Origin: Prorocentrum cordatum
Lineage: Eukaryota > Sar > Dinophyceae > Prorocentrales > Prorocentraceae
NCBI GenBank assembly: GCA_963575745.1
Contig: CAUYUJ010018647.1
Coordinates: forward strand, 19,303 to 83,302
Length of the DNA: 64,000 bases
Direction of reading: 5' to 3'
The notes under the pieces are model-generated. The model was not told where the DNA came from. It worked only from the letters and a program-made list of their open reading frames with translations, and searched no databases. This document shows positions 36,734 through 46,540 of the stretch, piece by piece; the first letter of the stretch is position 1, and each line of letters starts with the position of its first letter. A program made the translations under genes and the position numbers.

Positions 36734-36848
36734 GCAGAATCCTGCAAGATCCTGCGAGGGCCTGCGCCCAAATCTGGGCAGACGCGCAGGATCCTGCAAC
36801 AACCTGCGGGACCCAGGCCAGTGCGACCCTGGCCCTGCAGGATCCTGC
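36734..36848. repeat. Three GCAGGATCCTGC palindromes, 51-52 bp apart
   Basis: Starts at 36734 (one substitution), 36786 and 36837. The even spacing suggests either three units of a diverged 51-bp tandem repeat or spaced binding sites. Confidence 0.7.
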
Positions 36849-37870
36849 AAGATCGGGCGCTGTGGCTGACCCCCGTTTGCATCGACCCCCGTCTCAAGGC
36901 TCCCGACCCCACCTGCTGCTGCTGCGAACGGTTGATGAAGGCAGTCCTGCAATCGTCGGTCCTGCCGAGCACCCCTCGTCTGAACACAAACGGGGACGGG
37001 GGCTCATTAGGGAAGAAGTGAGACGTAGGGAAAAGGTGAGAACAGCGAAGTAGCAGAGAGCATGTGCATCACCTCTTTTTTCCAGTGGGGAAGTGCGACC
37101 CCACCTGCTGCTGACCTTGCCAGGAACGGGCCGCAATGCCATATGGCTTTGGCCAGCGGCCGCGGAGGGGGCGGTCCGATCGGCGGTCGGCTGGCATGGG
37201 GCGCACAACCGGCGAGCTGGCCCCGACGCAGCAGAGGCGGGGGGGCAGCGGGGGCAGCCGCAGAGAAGAGAGCAGCAGGGGGAGGGCCCGACGCCAGGCG
37301 CCGGCGGGCGCGCGGGATCTGGGGAAGGCAAAAGGTACCGATGCCGCTACGCCCTAGACCTCTCCCAGGGGCCCAGGGACACACAAATAGATAGATACAC
37401 ACAGAGTCCTGGATGCCCCCTATTTTTCCATATTTTCTTGGTTTTCGTATCCCCCCCACTTCCCACATTTTCCCATATTTTCCTGGGAGTCGACGATGAA
37501 TTGTGTCTGCGTGTTTTTCCCCCTCCTGAACCTTTCCCAGGGTGCGCTCTGACCAGGATCTTGAAGCGGCGAGGGCCTCCCAGGAGGCCAAAAAAAAGGG
37601 GAAAGCGAGAGAAAGGTAGCGGTATGGGTGCCTCTTTCCTCCTCCGAGGAATGCCACAGCCTCGGTGCGGGAGCGCCCCGAACTCTGCAGGCAGGGGTGC
37701 GCAGCACCAGACGGACACGGGCAGATTCGGTGAGCGGGGCCCCCCCGCGCAGCAGCGGCGCCCCTCCGCCTGCCCTGCAGGGCCCCACCCCTGGGCACGT
37801 GCGGGGCCGAGGCCGCCCAGAGCTGTGCGAGGCCCTGCAGAGCTGCACGGGGCCCTCGGCGATGAGCGCA
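36849..37870. other. No gene seen
   Basis: GC-rich. Three TTTTCCATATTTTC-like repeats sit near 37426-37485. Open frames on both strands are of low information content. Confidence 0.4.
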
Positions 37871-37875
37871 CCCGC

Positions 37876-38025
37876 CCGCGCGGCGCGAGGAGCGGCAGCG
37901 GCGGCGGCGGCGGAGGCGGCAGCGGCGGCAGCGGCAGCGGCGGGAGGAGCTGGAGGAGGAGCGGCAGCGGCGGCAGCAGCGGCGGCAGCGGCAGCGGCAG
38001 CGAGAGGAGGCGCGGGAGGGATACC
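37876..38025. repeat. GGC/GCA triplet-rich tract
   Basis: GGCGGC, GCAGCG and GGAGGA triplets. Translates as poly-Ala or poly-Gly on either strand. Confidence 0.85.
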
Positions 38026-38289
38026 CCCACGGGGCCAGGTTCGTCCGCGATGCCGGCAGTGGAGCCACAAGGGAGCGGGGGAAGAAGGCGCACAAGGGGA
38101 AGGGCGGGGCGGGCGGCCAGAGCCGCACAGGAGAGGGGGCCGGAGCGAGGCGGAGGGCATCCGAGGCGGCTCGGCCTCGCAGAAGTGAGCGCCCTTTGCG
38201 AGCGCGAGCACCCTGGTGCGCAGCAGGGGCAGCCTGTGGTCGCGCGCAGCCGGGAGCGGCGGCGCGAGGGGCCTGCTCCTAATCCTCCT

Positions 38290-38501
38290 GCCAGTGCCTG
38301 CGTCGTCCCTCGTCCTCCTCCCTCCCTCTCTCCCTCCCTCCTCGCTTCAAATATCCCTCCTGCTTCTTCTCCTTCTCCTCCTCCTCCTCCTCCTCCTCCT
38401 CTTCCTCCTCCTCCTCCTCCTCCTCCTCCTCCTCCTCCTCCTCCCCCTCGTCCTCCTCCTCTCCTCCTCCTCCTCCTCCTCCTCCTCCTCGTCATCATCA
38501 T

Positions 38502-38533
<32 letters not shown>

Positions 38534-38635
38534 TCATCATCACCACCACCATCATCATCATCAGCAGCATCATCATCAGCATCAGAAGCATCAGCATCAG
38601 CATCAGCATCAGCATCCTCATCCTCATCCTCATCC

Positions 38636-38730
<95 letters not shown>

Positions 38731-38740
38731 TTTTCGCCTG
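38290..38740. repeat. CTC array followed by CAT array
   Basis: (CTC)n at about 38360-38490, then (CAT)n with CAG and CTC variants at 38495-38735. Ends abruptly at TTTTCGCCTGAGACTTCCTC, a phrase also found in the 64-bp minisatellite and at 41025. Confidence 0.95.
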
Positions 38741-39386
38741 AGACTTCCTCACCACTAATGGCTCTGATGCTTAGAAACTGGCAAGATCTTAACGGATTGC
38801 AGGCGGATCGTTTTCAAAATTTGGCTCTCGCCTTAGCGCGGAGCACATTCCTTTTTGAAAATTGCAAGAGCTTCACGGATTGAGGGCGGGTGGTTTCCAA
38901 AATGTGGCTCTCGCCTTAGCGCCGCGCACATCCGTTTCAAAAATGTTCAGTAGCTTCACGGGTTGAGGGCGGGTGGTTTCCAAAATGTGGCTCTCGCCTT
39001 AGCGCCGCGCACATTCGTCTAAAAAATGCAATAGCTTCACGGATTGAGGGCGGGTGGTTTCCAAAATGTGGCTCTGGCCTTATCGCCGCGCACATTCGTC
39101 TGAAACATTTGCAAGAGCTTCACGGATTGAGGGCGGGTGGTTTCCAAAATGTGGCTCTCGCCTTAGCGCCGCGCACATCCGTTTCAAAAATGTTCAGTAG
39201 CTTCACGGATTGAGGGCGAGTCGTTTTCAAAATGTGGCTCTCGCCTTCGCGCGGCGCACCTCCGTTTTCAAAATTTGCAAGAGTCTCACGGATTGATGGC
39301 AGCTCCTTTTCAAACTGTGGCTCTCGCCTTAGCGCCGCGCATACTCGTTTCGAAAATTTGCAAGAGTTTCACAGATTTCCACCATC
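38740..39386. repeat. 83-bp minisatellite, copy 1
   Basis: Units marked by GTGGCTCTCGCCTTAGCGCC and TTCACGGATTGAGGGCGG. GTGGCTC starts fall at 38904, 38987, 39068, 39151, 39234 and 39317, so the period is 81-83 bp, with about eight units. A second array with the same downstream module lies at 41030-41420. Confidence 0.9.
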
Positions 39387-39700
39387 AACGTACCAGACAT
39401 GGCGTTTTGGGAGGATTCTGGATTACGCAGGTGCAACAATTACATGGATTCTCTGTGTTGAAGTCCTAGGAATGGCGTTCTGACACGATTCTGGATCGTC
39501 AAGACGCAGCAGTCAGGTTGATACGTGGCGCTGGAATCCCGAGAACAATGTGTTGGCATGCTTCAGGGTCTTCAAACGGGTGTCTTCCAACGAGGCAGTT
39601 CCATCTATTGGAATGAACCGTTGTAGGGGCATATGAAGGGGGAGCTTGGAGGGAGGGTTTACTCCAACATCGTTGATGACTCTTGGGTTTACACTGGTCC
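39387..39700. repeat. Conserved module downstream of the 83-bp array, copy 1
   Basis: Begins CAACGTACCAGACATGGCG and ends at GTTGATGACTCTTGGGTTT, just before a TCC microsatellite. Highly similar to 41424-41740. Frames are interrupted and no protein is recognised. Confidence 0.9.
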
Positions 39701-39931
39701 TCCTCCTCCTCCTCCACCTCCTCCTCCTCCCCCTGCTCCTCCTCCTCCTCTTCCTCTTCTTCGTGGAATTGTTATTCATATTAGTACTAGTATGGTTATT
39801 CCTCCTCCTCCTCATCATCATCAGCAGCATCATCATCAACAGCATCATCATCATCATCAGCAGCAGCATCATCATCAGCATCATCATCAGCAGCATCATC
39901 AGCATCATCACCATCATCACCCTCATCATCG

Positions 39932-39998
<67 letters not shown>

Positions 39999-40016
39999 AG
40001 TCATCATCATCAACTC
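39700..40016. repeat. TCC array then CAT array
   Basis: (TCC)n at 39700-39760 and (CAT)n with CAG variants at 39815-40015. Confidence 0.95.
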
Positions 40017-40269
40017 CGCCTCCTGATAGATCCGCCGGCCCCCTTGTGGGGCCACCAGGCTGTAGGCGCGTGATTCGCAGTTTCCTGTACCAGTTGTAGT
40101 TTCTAGTTTCCAGTGTTACAGTTCTGCTTCTTGCTGGTTACTGTAACTAGTTGACTTCTTGCTGGTTACTGTAACTAGTTGATTGACCGCGCGAGGGAGG
40201 GGGAGGCCCAAACAGGATTTTCCAGCGTCCCCTGGGCGCGTTGTCTGAATTGCTGGGGGGGCTCGAAAT

Positions 40270-40710
40270 CGACACCCCTCACGCAGATCCGCGGGGTCAG
40301 GGTCCAAAAACACAGGGGATTTGCCACATTTCTGAAATTCGGTGCCACCCCTCACGCAGATCCGCGGGGTCAGGGTCCAAAAACACAGGAGATTTGCCAC
40401 ATTTCTGAAATTCGGTGCCACCCCTCACGCAGATCCGCGGGGTCAGGGTCCAAAAACACATGGGATTTGCCACATTTCTGAAATTCGGTGCCACCCCTCA
40501 CGCAGATCCGCGGGGTCAGGGTCCAAAAACACATGGGATTTGCCACATTTCTGAAATTCGGTGCCACCCCTCACGCAGATCCGCGGGGTCAGGGTCCAAA
40601 AACACAGGGGATTTGCCACATTTCTGAAATTCGGTGCCACCCCTCACGCAGATCCGCGGGGTCAGGGTCCAAAAACACAGGGGATTTGCCACATTTCTGA
40701 AATTCGAACC
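40270..40710. repeat. 73-bp tandem repeat, six nearly identical copies
   Basis: ACGCAGATCCGCGGGGTCAG recurs at 40281, 40354, 40427, 40500, 40573 and 40646. Units differ at only a few positions (AGGGGA, AGGAGA, ATGGGA), so amplification is recent. Since 73 is not a multiple of three, overlapping frames arise by rotation and are not genes. Confidence 0.95.
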
Positions 40711-40845
40711 CATCACGCACATCCATCGCAAGGCGTGGTAACCCAAACTGCGAGAACTCCCTCGGCCCTTTCATCGCAAGGTGTGGTAACCAAGCCCTTA
40801 AACCATACACGTCTTACCAATCGCCAGGTGTGGTAACCCCTCTTG
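40711..40845. repeat. Short repeat of TCGCAAGGTGTGGTAACC, three copies
   Basis: Copies near 40727, 40779 and 40821 at about 42-52 bp spacing, continuing directly from the 73-bp array. Confidence 0.7.
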
Positions 40846-41024
40846 TGATCAGTTGGTTTTGCTGATTGCTACTCGGCTTCGCATGAAGTTTCGATACTGC
40901 TTCACGACAGCGCCAAGGCCTCATGACTTAGCTCTTCCATGGCCCATTCTCCGAGAGAGGGGGCCGGCGGCAGGGGGCCTGTCGCACCCCGAGGCCAGTT
41001 TTTAGGGCGGGTCGGGCGTTTCGC

Positions 41025-41423
41025 CTGAGCCTTCCTCACCACTCATGACCCTGAAGCTTAAAAAATGACAACAGATTCACAGACGGAGGGCAGGTCGTTT
41101 TAAAAATGAGGCTCTCGCCCTAGCGCCGCGAACATCCGATCAAAATTGCAATAGCTTCACGGGTGGGGGGCGGGTGGTTTTCAAAATGTGGCTCTCGCCC
41201 TAGCGTCGCGCACATCCGTTTTTAAGATTTGCAAGAGCTTCACGGATTGAGGGCGGCTCCTTTTCAAAATGTGGCTCTCGCCCTAGCGCCGCGCACATTC
41301 GTTTTAAACCTTTGCAAGGGTCTCACACATTGAGGGCGTTTCCTTTTCAAAATGTGGCTCTCGCCTTGGCGCCGCGCACATTCGCTTCAAAAAACTGTAT
41401 GGGGTTTCACGGATTCCCATGTC
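41025..41423. repeat. 83-bp minisatellite, copy 2
   Basis: Four to five units with the GTGGCTCTCGCCCTAGCG marker. The entry sequence TTTCGCCTGAGCCTTCCTCACCAC corresponds to 38733 in copy 1 (quoted in part). Confidence 0.85.
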
Positions 41424-41740
41424 AACGTACCAGAAATGGCGTTTTGGAAGGTTTCAGGATTATGCGGGCGCAACAATTATGTTGATTCGCTGTACTGAAG
41501 TTCCAAAAAAAGGCGTTCTGGCACGATTCTGGATCGTCAAGACGCAGCAGTCAGGTTGGTACGTGGCGTTGAAATCCCGAGAACAATGTTTTGGCACGCT
41601 TCAGGATCTTCAAACGGGTGTCTTCCAACGAGGCAGTTCCATCAATGGAAATGAATCGCTGTAGGAGCCTATGAAGAGGGAGCTTGGAGGGAGGGTTAAT
41701 TCCAACGTCGTTGATGACTCTTGGGTTCCCATTGGTCATC
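41424..41740. repeat. Conserved module, copy 2
   Basis: Same order and length as 39387-39700, again followed by a TCC/CAT microsatellite. Confidence 0.9.
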
Positions 41741-41880
41741 CTCCTCATCCTCATCCTCATCCTCATCCTGCTCCTCCTCCTCCTCCTCCTCCTCCCTCCC
41801 CTTCCTCCTCCTCCTCTTCCTCCTCATCATTATCCTCCTCCTCCTCCCTCCTCCTCCTTCTCCTTCTCCTCCTCCATTCC
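41740..41880. repeat. CAT and TCC microsatellite
   Basis: Short (CCTCAT)n, then (CTC)n with T interruptions. Confidence 0.9.
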
Positions 41881-41939
41881 TTTTCCTTATGGGTAATTTC
41901 TCCCTGTCGCACCGCGAGCCAGTTTTTAGGTGTAGGTCG

Positions 41940-42985
41940 AGGATACCTTTGCTCTCACAAGGGGTAACAGCCCAAATATTGCACATGGCGTTTTCCCCTA
42001 CTCCTATTCCGATGGTAGCAGCCCAAGGATTGCAAGTTGCATGACCACCCTTACTTGCTCCACTCAGCCATCCATGGCTACTACCGACCAGATCGATCAT
42101 TCAGACGCCACTGTCTGCACACTTTGGCGGCAAGCGTCACGTTTTTAGTTACTGGCAGCCTCTGGGTCAACAGCGCTGCGGCTTGATGACACTAAGGGGA
42201 GTGGGTGGGGGGGCGGGCTACATGTCTTGGGGTGGACACCCTACGACATCCTCTACGATGGAGCAGCCGCACTCTCGGTGCCTGCCCCGTGCCCTACAGC
42301 CCAGCCTTGCAGGCCACTGCAGGGACCATACTTGGCCAGCCGTTTTAGCACGAGCCAGCCGGGCGTAGCACAGCCCGTCCTTGGGTGTGTGCAGACGTCC
42401 TCACACAGCATCAACCAATCCCTCCTCTCGCAGGCTCCTCACTATACATGTTGCCGCTTGCCCTTCCCGTACTCCTCAATCACAAGGGTAGCAGCCCAAA
42501 GATTGCAAGTTGCATGGCCACTCTTACTGCACGGCCTGCAGGTGCCTTCACTGGCCAGCCGTTACAGTACGAGCCAGCCAGGCGTAGCACAGCCCGTTCT
42601 CAATCACATGCAGATGTCCTCACACAGTCTTGCACGTTGCTTGGTCACACTCACTTGCTCTACTCGGCCTTCCTTCGCATACGATCGATCGCCAGGCCAC
42701 TGTATGCACACGTTGGCGGCAAACGCAACTTGTTCTAATGAATGCAACCTCTTATTTAACAATGCTACGGTTGACTGGCACTAAGGGATATTGTGGAGGG
42801 TAGCAGGTGCTTACTTGTATGTGTTTTGACTTGGGAGGGGACGCTTACGATAGCTAGGGTAGCAGCCTTAGGGTTGCATATGTTGCGCTACCACTCTTAC
42901 GTAGCTCGTCGATACACGCTCACCTTTTTCCGGTCTCAGCTTATCCTGGCAGTACTGGCAGCAAGTACCTTAAACTGATGAAGGG
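41940..42985. repeat. Diverged repeats with GGTAGCAGCCCAAAGATTGCA phrases
   Basis: The phrase GTAGCAGCC...TTGCA...ACTCTTAC occurs near 41962, 42015, 42488 and 42859. A TGCACACNTTGGCGGCAA phrase occurs near 42115 and 42706, and a CACTAAGGG phrase near 42190 and 42779. Together these suggest an imperfect duplication of roughly 500-600 bp. No gene. Confidence 0.65.
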
Positions 42986-43147
42986 GGATCCGCTCTGTCC
43001 AGGCACTTCGTCTGGGGGTGACTCGTACCAATTCACAAGTGCTAAAAAAGCCAGCCAGGTGTTTCACTGCGCGAAGTCGGGCTTCTACATTATCCATGTT
43101 TCAGCTCCTAAACGACACAGTTTGCAGCTAAGGCTGGTCTAACGTAA

Positions 43148-43338
43148 AAAGGAAGAGGAGGAAGAGGAGGAGGAGGAGGAGGAGGAGGAGGGAGAGGAGG
43201 AGGAGGAGGAGGAGGAGGAGGAGGAGGAGGAGGAGGTGAAGGAGGAGGAGGAGAAGGAGGAGGAGGAGGAGGAGGAGGAGGATGAGGGAGGAGGAGGGAG
43301 GAGGAGGAGGAGGAGGAGGAGGAGGAGGAGGAGGGCGA
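43148..43338. repeat. GGA triplet array
   Basis: Nearly pure (GGA)n on plus. Glu-rich and Pro/Ser-rich frames are artefacts. Confidence 0.95.
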
Positions 43339-43349
43339 GGAGCAGCAGA

Positions 43350-43570
43350 ATGTGGGGATCGATTGGCAGAGAGGGGCGCCTGACGGCGCTCTCCTCCTCC
43401 TCCTTGGGCGGCCGGGGCTCCGGGGCCCCGCAGCCGCAGCAGCGGAAGCAGCCCCAGTGCAGCGCCGACCCGTCGAGGAGCTCGAAGGAGGCCTCTCGCG
43501 AGGCGGGGGCGCTCCAGGAGGAGGCCTCCTTCGCGAGGCGGAGCTCTCTCTCTCTCTCTCGCACATAGTA
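43350..43570 (-). other. Possible LIM-like half zinc finger fragment
   Basis: A minus-strand frame contains FELLDGSALHWGCFRCCGCG. Spacing H-x2-C-x2-C-x2-C is that of the central part of a LIM domain (HxxCFxCxxC). The upstream C-x2-C pair and the second finger are absent, and the frame soon runs into repeat-encoded residues. It may be an isolated exon relic or chance. Confidence 0.2.
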
Positions 43571-43679
43571 CTCAGTGGCCGGGCGCCCCTTTAGACGTCG
43601 AGGCGGCCAGTCTGCCGCTGTGTGCGGCCTTCAGAAGCCAGCTTCGAGCCCCAGGGCCGACAGAAAGCTGCTCGGGATG

Positions 43680-44240
43680 TGAGGGCGAATTCATGGGGGG
43701 CGATAAAGATAGGGGGGGGGGGGGGGGGGGAAAGGTGCCCTTTTCGGGCCCCCCTGAAGGCCCCCATTTGGGGCCCTAAAGGGGCCCCTTCAGGGGCCCT
43801 AAAGGACCCCCTTTTCTGCAGCCCTCGCTGCCCCCTCCCCCGTTTATCCCCCCCCCATTACGCGGCCTCCAAGGGATGACAGACACAAGAGGTCCGGGGG
43901 CCCATGAATGAAAAAGATCGGAGCGCCAGATGTTTGGGTAGGCAGGAGGGCCGCAGTTTCCGCCCGCTGGGCACCCCTGCACCACCCCGTGCACCCTGGC
44001 AGAGGGGCAGTCCAGGCGGTGTCCCCCACTGCAGACGACGCCGAAAGCCGCCCGTGCCAGGAGAAAGTGCGACGGTTGGTGCCAGCGCCGTCGCTGACGG
44101 CGTAGACCCGCCAAACGTTCGCGCACGGGGCAGCGCACTCGTGACACCGCCCCAGGGGAGCGCTGTGCTTGGGCGAGTGCGGGGCCAGCTCCCCTGGGAG
44201 GTCAATCGGAGGAGGGCCAGCTGAGACCACGGCGGCTCTC
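43680..44240. other. No gene; G-run and GGGGCCCC-rich sequence
   Basis: Contains a G17-type run near 43711-43730 and repeated GGGGCCC blocks to about 43800. Frames on both strands are unrecognised. Confidence 0.45.
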
Positions 44241-44395
44241 CCGCCAGGTCCAAATCCGCTCAAAATCACCCAGTTGTCATTCTGACCTGTTTTCCTCCAC
44301 CGTGCTGTGATGTTGAGCCCTCGTTTTAAAAAGACAGCGCCCCGCGTCTCACCTCCTCCTGCCTCCCCATCTTCCCATCTCTGCCTCTGCCCTCG

Positions 44396-44815
44396 GCACC
44401 CCCCTCACACGTTTCGTGACCCCATAGGGAGCTCCGCCGAAGGCCCCAGTGGCTACGTTCGCATGGCACCGCAGCGCCCATTTTCGGCACACCCCTGACA
44501 CGCTTCGTGGCCCCACAGGGAGTTCCATCGCAGGCTACAGTGGCTGCGTTCGCATAGCACCACTGCACCAATTTCGGCACACCCTTGACACGCTGCGTGG
44601 CGCCAGAGGGAGCTCCACCGACGGCCACAGTGGCTGCCTTCACGTGGCGCCGCCGCACCCATGTCGACACACCCCTGATGCGTTGCGTAGGCCCAGAAGG
44701 ACCTCCACCGAAAGCCCCAGTGGGTGCGGTCGCACTGCACCCCCGCACCCAAGCCGGCCCCCCTCTCACACGCTTCGTGACCCCAAGGGGAGCTCCACCG
44801 AAAGCGGTGCCCAAA
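44396..44815 (-). repeat. 90-bp minisatellite, left arm (five units)
   Basis: Unit starts (GCAC) at 44396, 44487, 44577, 44667 and 44757, so the period is 90 bp. On the minus strand each unit reads CTTCGGTGGAGCTCCCT then GGCCACGAAACGTGTGAGGG then GTGCC. 90 is 30 codons, so each frame stays open through the array. Confidence 0.95.
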
Positions 44816-45351
44816 GCGCGGTACTCACAACACGCATGTGGTTGAGCCCTTTGCCCGGATCATTCGAACCGGGGAAGGCCGGCGTTGCCTCGACCAGCAC
44901 TTCTCCACGTCCAGGCGGCATGGAGGCCTCGACCCATCCCCCCTGGGGCTGGCCTCTCATCCCGAGCCGTTCTCTTCGACGGCTGCGGGGGGCCAGCAAG
45001 GGCGAAGGAGGTCAACTGCCAAAGGCCCGCCGTCACGACTGCCTCACGACGCGAGATGGCGCAGGAGGCCTTGAAGGAGCACGCACTGGGCAATCCATGG
45101 TGCGTGGTCCAGCAGCAGGGGCCCCAGCAATCGATGCCTTTTGCCTTGCACCGTGCGCGAGCGGCGCCGCTGGCAGAGCGCACGGCTTTACAAAAAAAGA
45201 CGGCCCGAGCAAAGCACCCGCGGTGAAGGGAGGCCGCGCCGCCCGGGGCCCCTCCGACCAGGCGGGCCGCGCCGCGACCCCCTCCTCCGCCTCCGCCTCT
45301 GGACCTCCCCGCCGCCTCCTCCTCCTCCTCCTGCCTTGCCTTGAACTAAAT

Positions 45352-45425
45352 TGAGCATCGTTTATCCGACCCCCATCCCCAGCGGCGTGGCCTGGGTCCC
45401 ACTGGCCGGTTTACCCCCCTAGATA
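45352..45425 (+). repeat. 75-bp dispersed element, copy 1
   Basis: Starts GAGCATCGTTTATCCGACCC. Homologous to 47694-47768, and its first 30 bp are repeated inverted at 45505-45541, just past the psaI stop codon. Confidence 0.7.
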
Positions 45426-45504
45426 GGGGATATAGGCCGTTCCCTTCGGGTTTCGAGGGGTGTATCCCCAACCGGGGTGGCGATTTGGTGGGGGTCTCGG
45501 AGGA

Positions 45505-45541
45505 GATGGAGATGGGGATGGGGATCGATTAAACGATACCG
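45505..45541 (-). repeat. Inverted partial copy of the 75-bp element next to the psaI stop
   Basis: On minus it reads ATCGTTTAATCGATCCCCAT, matching ATCGTTTAACCGATCCCC at 47700. It lies in the first 45 nt of the 3' region of the psaI-like gene. Confidence 0.55.
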
Positions 45542-45546
45542 ATAAA

Positions 45547-46134
45547 TCAGGCGGACAGTGCCGCCCTCGCCTTCATTCTCAGCTTCGCCAGCTTGTTCTC
45601 CATGAAATGGGGGTTGTTCTGGGTCGACATCTCGGCCAGCTTCTGCTTCACCGTCACGGTGCTGCCTGCCGGCTTGGCCTTCTCCCAGGCCTCCTCGAGG
45701 CCCTTCTCGTAGTCGTCCTTGTTCAACAGGCCCCTGAAAGGATCGCTGCGGTTCTTCCAGGCGGGAACCATGTCGTACTGGGCCTGCTTCTCGATGTTCT
45801 TCGGCGCATTCGGGTTCAGCTGCCAAGCGAAATCGTCTGAGAAGGTGTACAGCAGGAAGGCCGCGAACGCGATGCCTGGGACGATCAGGGTGGTCAGCGG
45901 CACCAGTATAGAGTGCCACTTCCTCTGGTCGCCGTACTTGGCCTCCGCGTCCTCGGCCAGCATCGTCAGCGCGGGCAGTGCGGCGGACACGGCGAGCGCG
46001 GGGCTGAACTGGCCCAGCGCCTGCGGCGGTGGCGCGGCCCGCGGCGACGGGACGAACGCGCTGCGGACCGCCCACGCGGCGGACAGCGCGGCCGCGACGG
46101 CGAGGAGGCCACGGCCCGGGCGGCGCGGTGCCAT
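45547..46134 (-). CDS. psaI: Photosystem I subunit VIII (PsaI)-like, nuclear-encoded plastid precursor (195 aa)
   Basis: Residues 73-100 (WHSILVPLTTLIVPGIAF and following) match the single membrane span of PsaI: S-I-L-V-P-L, a V-P-x-I-A turn, then F-L-L-Y and acidic residues. PsaI is a small PSI subunit near PsaL in the thylakoid membrane, normally about 35-40 residues. Residues 10-26 are hydrophobic and are followed by AFVPSP. This FVP motif after a signal peptide is the known hallmark of peridinin-plastid targeting. A second mild hydrophobic stretch (46-61) precedes the mature part. The soluble C-terminus of about 95 residues (102-195) is much longer than in other PsaI proteins. The ATG at 46134 is the first after the spliced-leader relic and has G at +4; a longer frame would need a TTG start. 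TGA stop at 45547-45549, no intron. The gene is intact but could be a retrocopy; expression is unknown. Another small PSI subunit is less likely. Confidence 0.75.
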   Translation of the reverse strand: MAPRRPGRGLLAVAAALSAAWAVRSAFVPSPRAAPPPQALGQFSPALAVSAALPALTMLAEDAEAKYGDQRKWHSILVPLTTLIVPGIAFAAFLLYTFSDDFAWQLNPNAPKNIEKQAQYDMVPAWKNRSDPFRGLLNKDDYEKGLEEAWEKAKPAGSTVTVKQKLAEMSTQNNPHFMENKLAKLRMKARAALSA

Positions 46135-46200
46135 GGCCGAGGGCCGAAGAGGCGCAAGGCCCAGGGAGCGCCTGCAGCGAGCCTTCCAGGCCAACACGGA

Positions 46201-46221
46201 CTGTGCCAAAATGGCTACGGA
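46201..46221 (-). other. Relic of the dinoflagellate spliced leader upstream of psaI
   Basis: On minus the sequence reads TCCGTAGCCATTTTGGCACAG. The known 22-nt leader is CCGTAGCCATTTTGGC followed by TCAAG, after one variable base. Sixteen consecutive bases match (46205-46220) and the last few have drifted. In genomic DNA such relics arise when a trans-spliced mRNA is reverse-transcribed and reinserted. It lies 66 nt upstream of the ATG, where the mRNA 5' end would be. Confidence 0.85.
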
Positions 46222-46540
46222 CAGGGGCCCCAGCAGTCGACCACCTGCCGGTGCAACCCAGCCTCCATGTCACGAGACGAGCTCTGGGCGTCGGAGTCGA
46301 AGATTCCCATTGTGGGCAGCGAGGCGGTGGCGGAGCTCGCCAGCCATCTCCTCTTCCAGGACGCATGTGCGGAATTGACGACGATCGGACGACCATGATG
46401 GGATGAGTGCATCTTGTTTGTTTGGTCCGAGTGCCTCTGCATGGAAAGCCGCTCCCTGGCACAGGAACCCGAAGGCCGAAAACTGACAAATTATCCTGGC
46501 AAAAAAATACAATTGTGGATGACGCGTTGTGGGCACCGCT

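Noticed and set aside
40270-40710. 73-bp repeat as tRNA genes or a CRISPR array
   Set aside because: 73 nt is tRNA-like in length but lacks A and B boxes and an acceptor stem. Units are contiguous with no unique spacers, so it is not CRISPR.
46490-46507. T-run on the minus strand upstream of psaI as a dinoflagellate TTTT-type promoter box
   Set aside because: It lies about 285 nt upstream of the leader relic, inside the inner edge of the inverted arm. A single T-run is not enough evidence.
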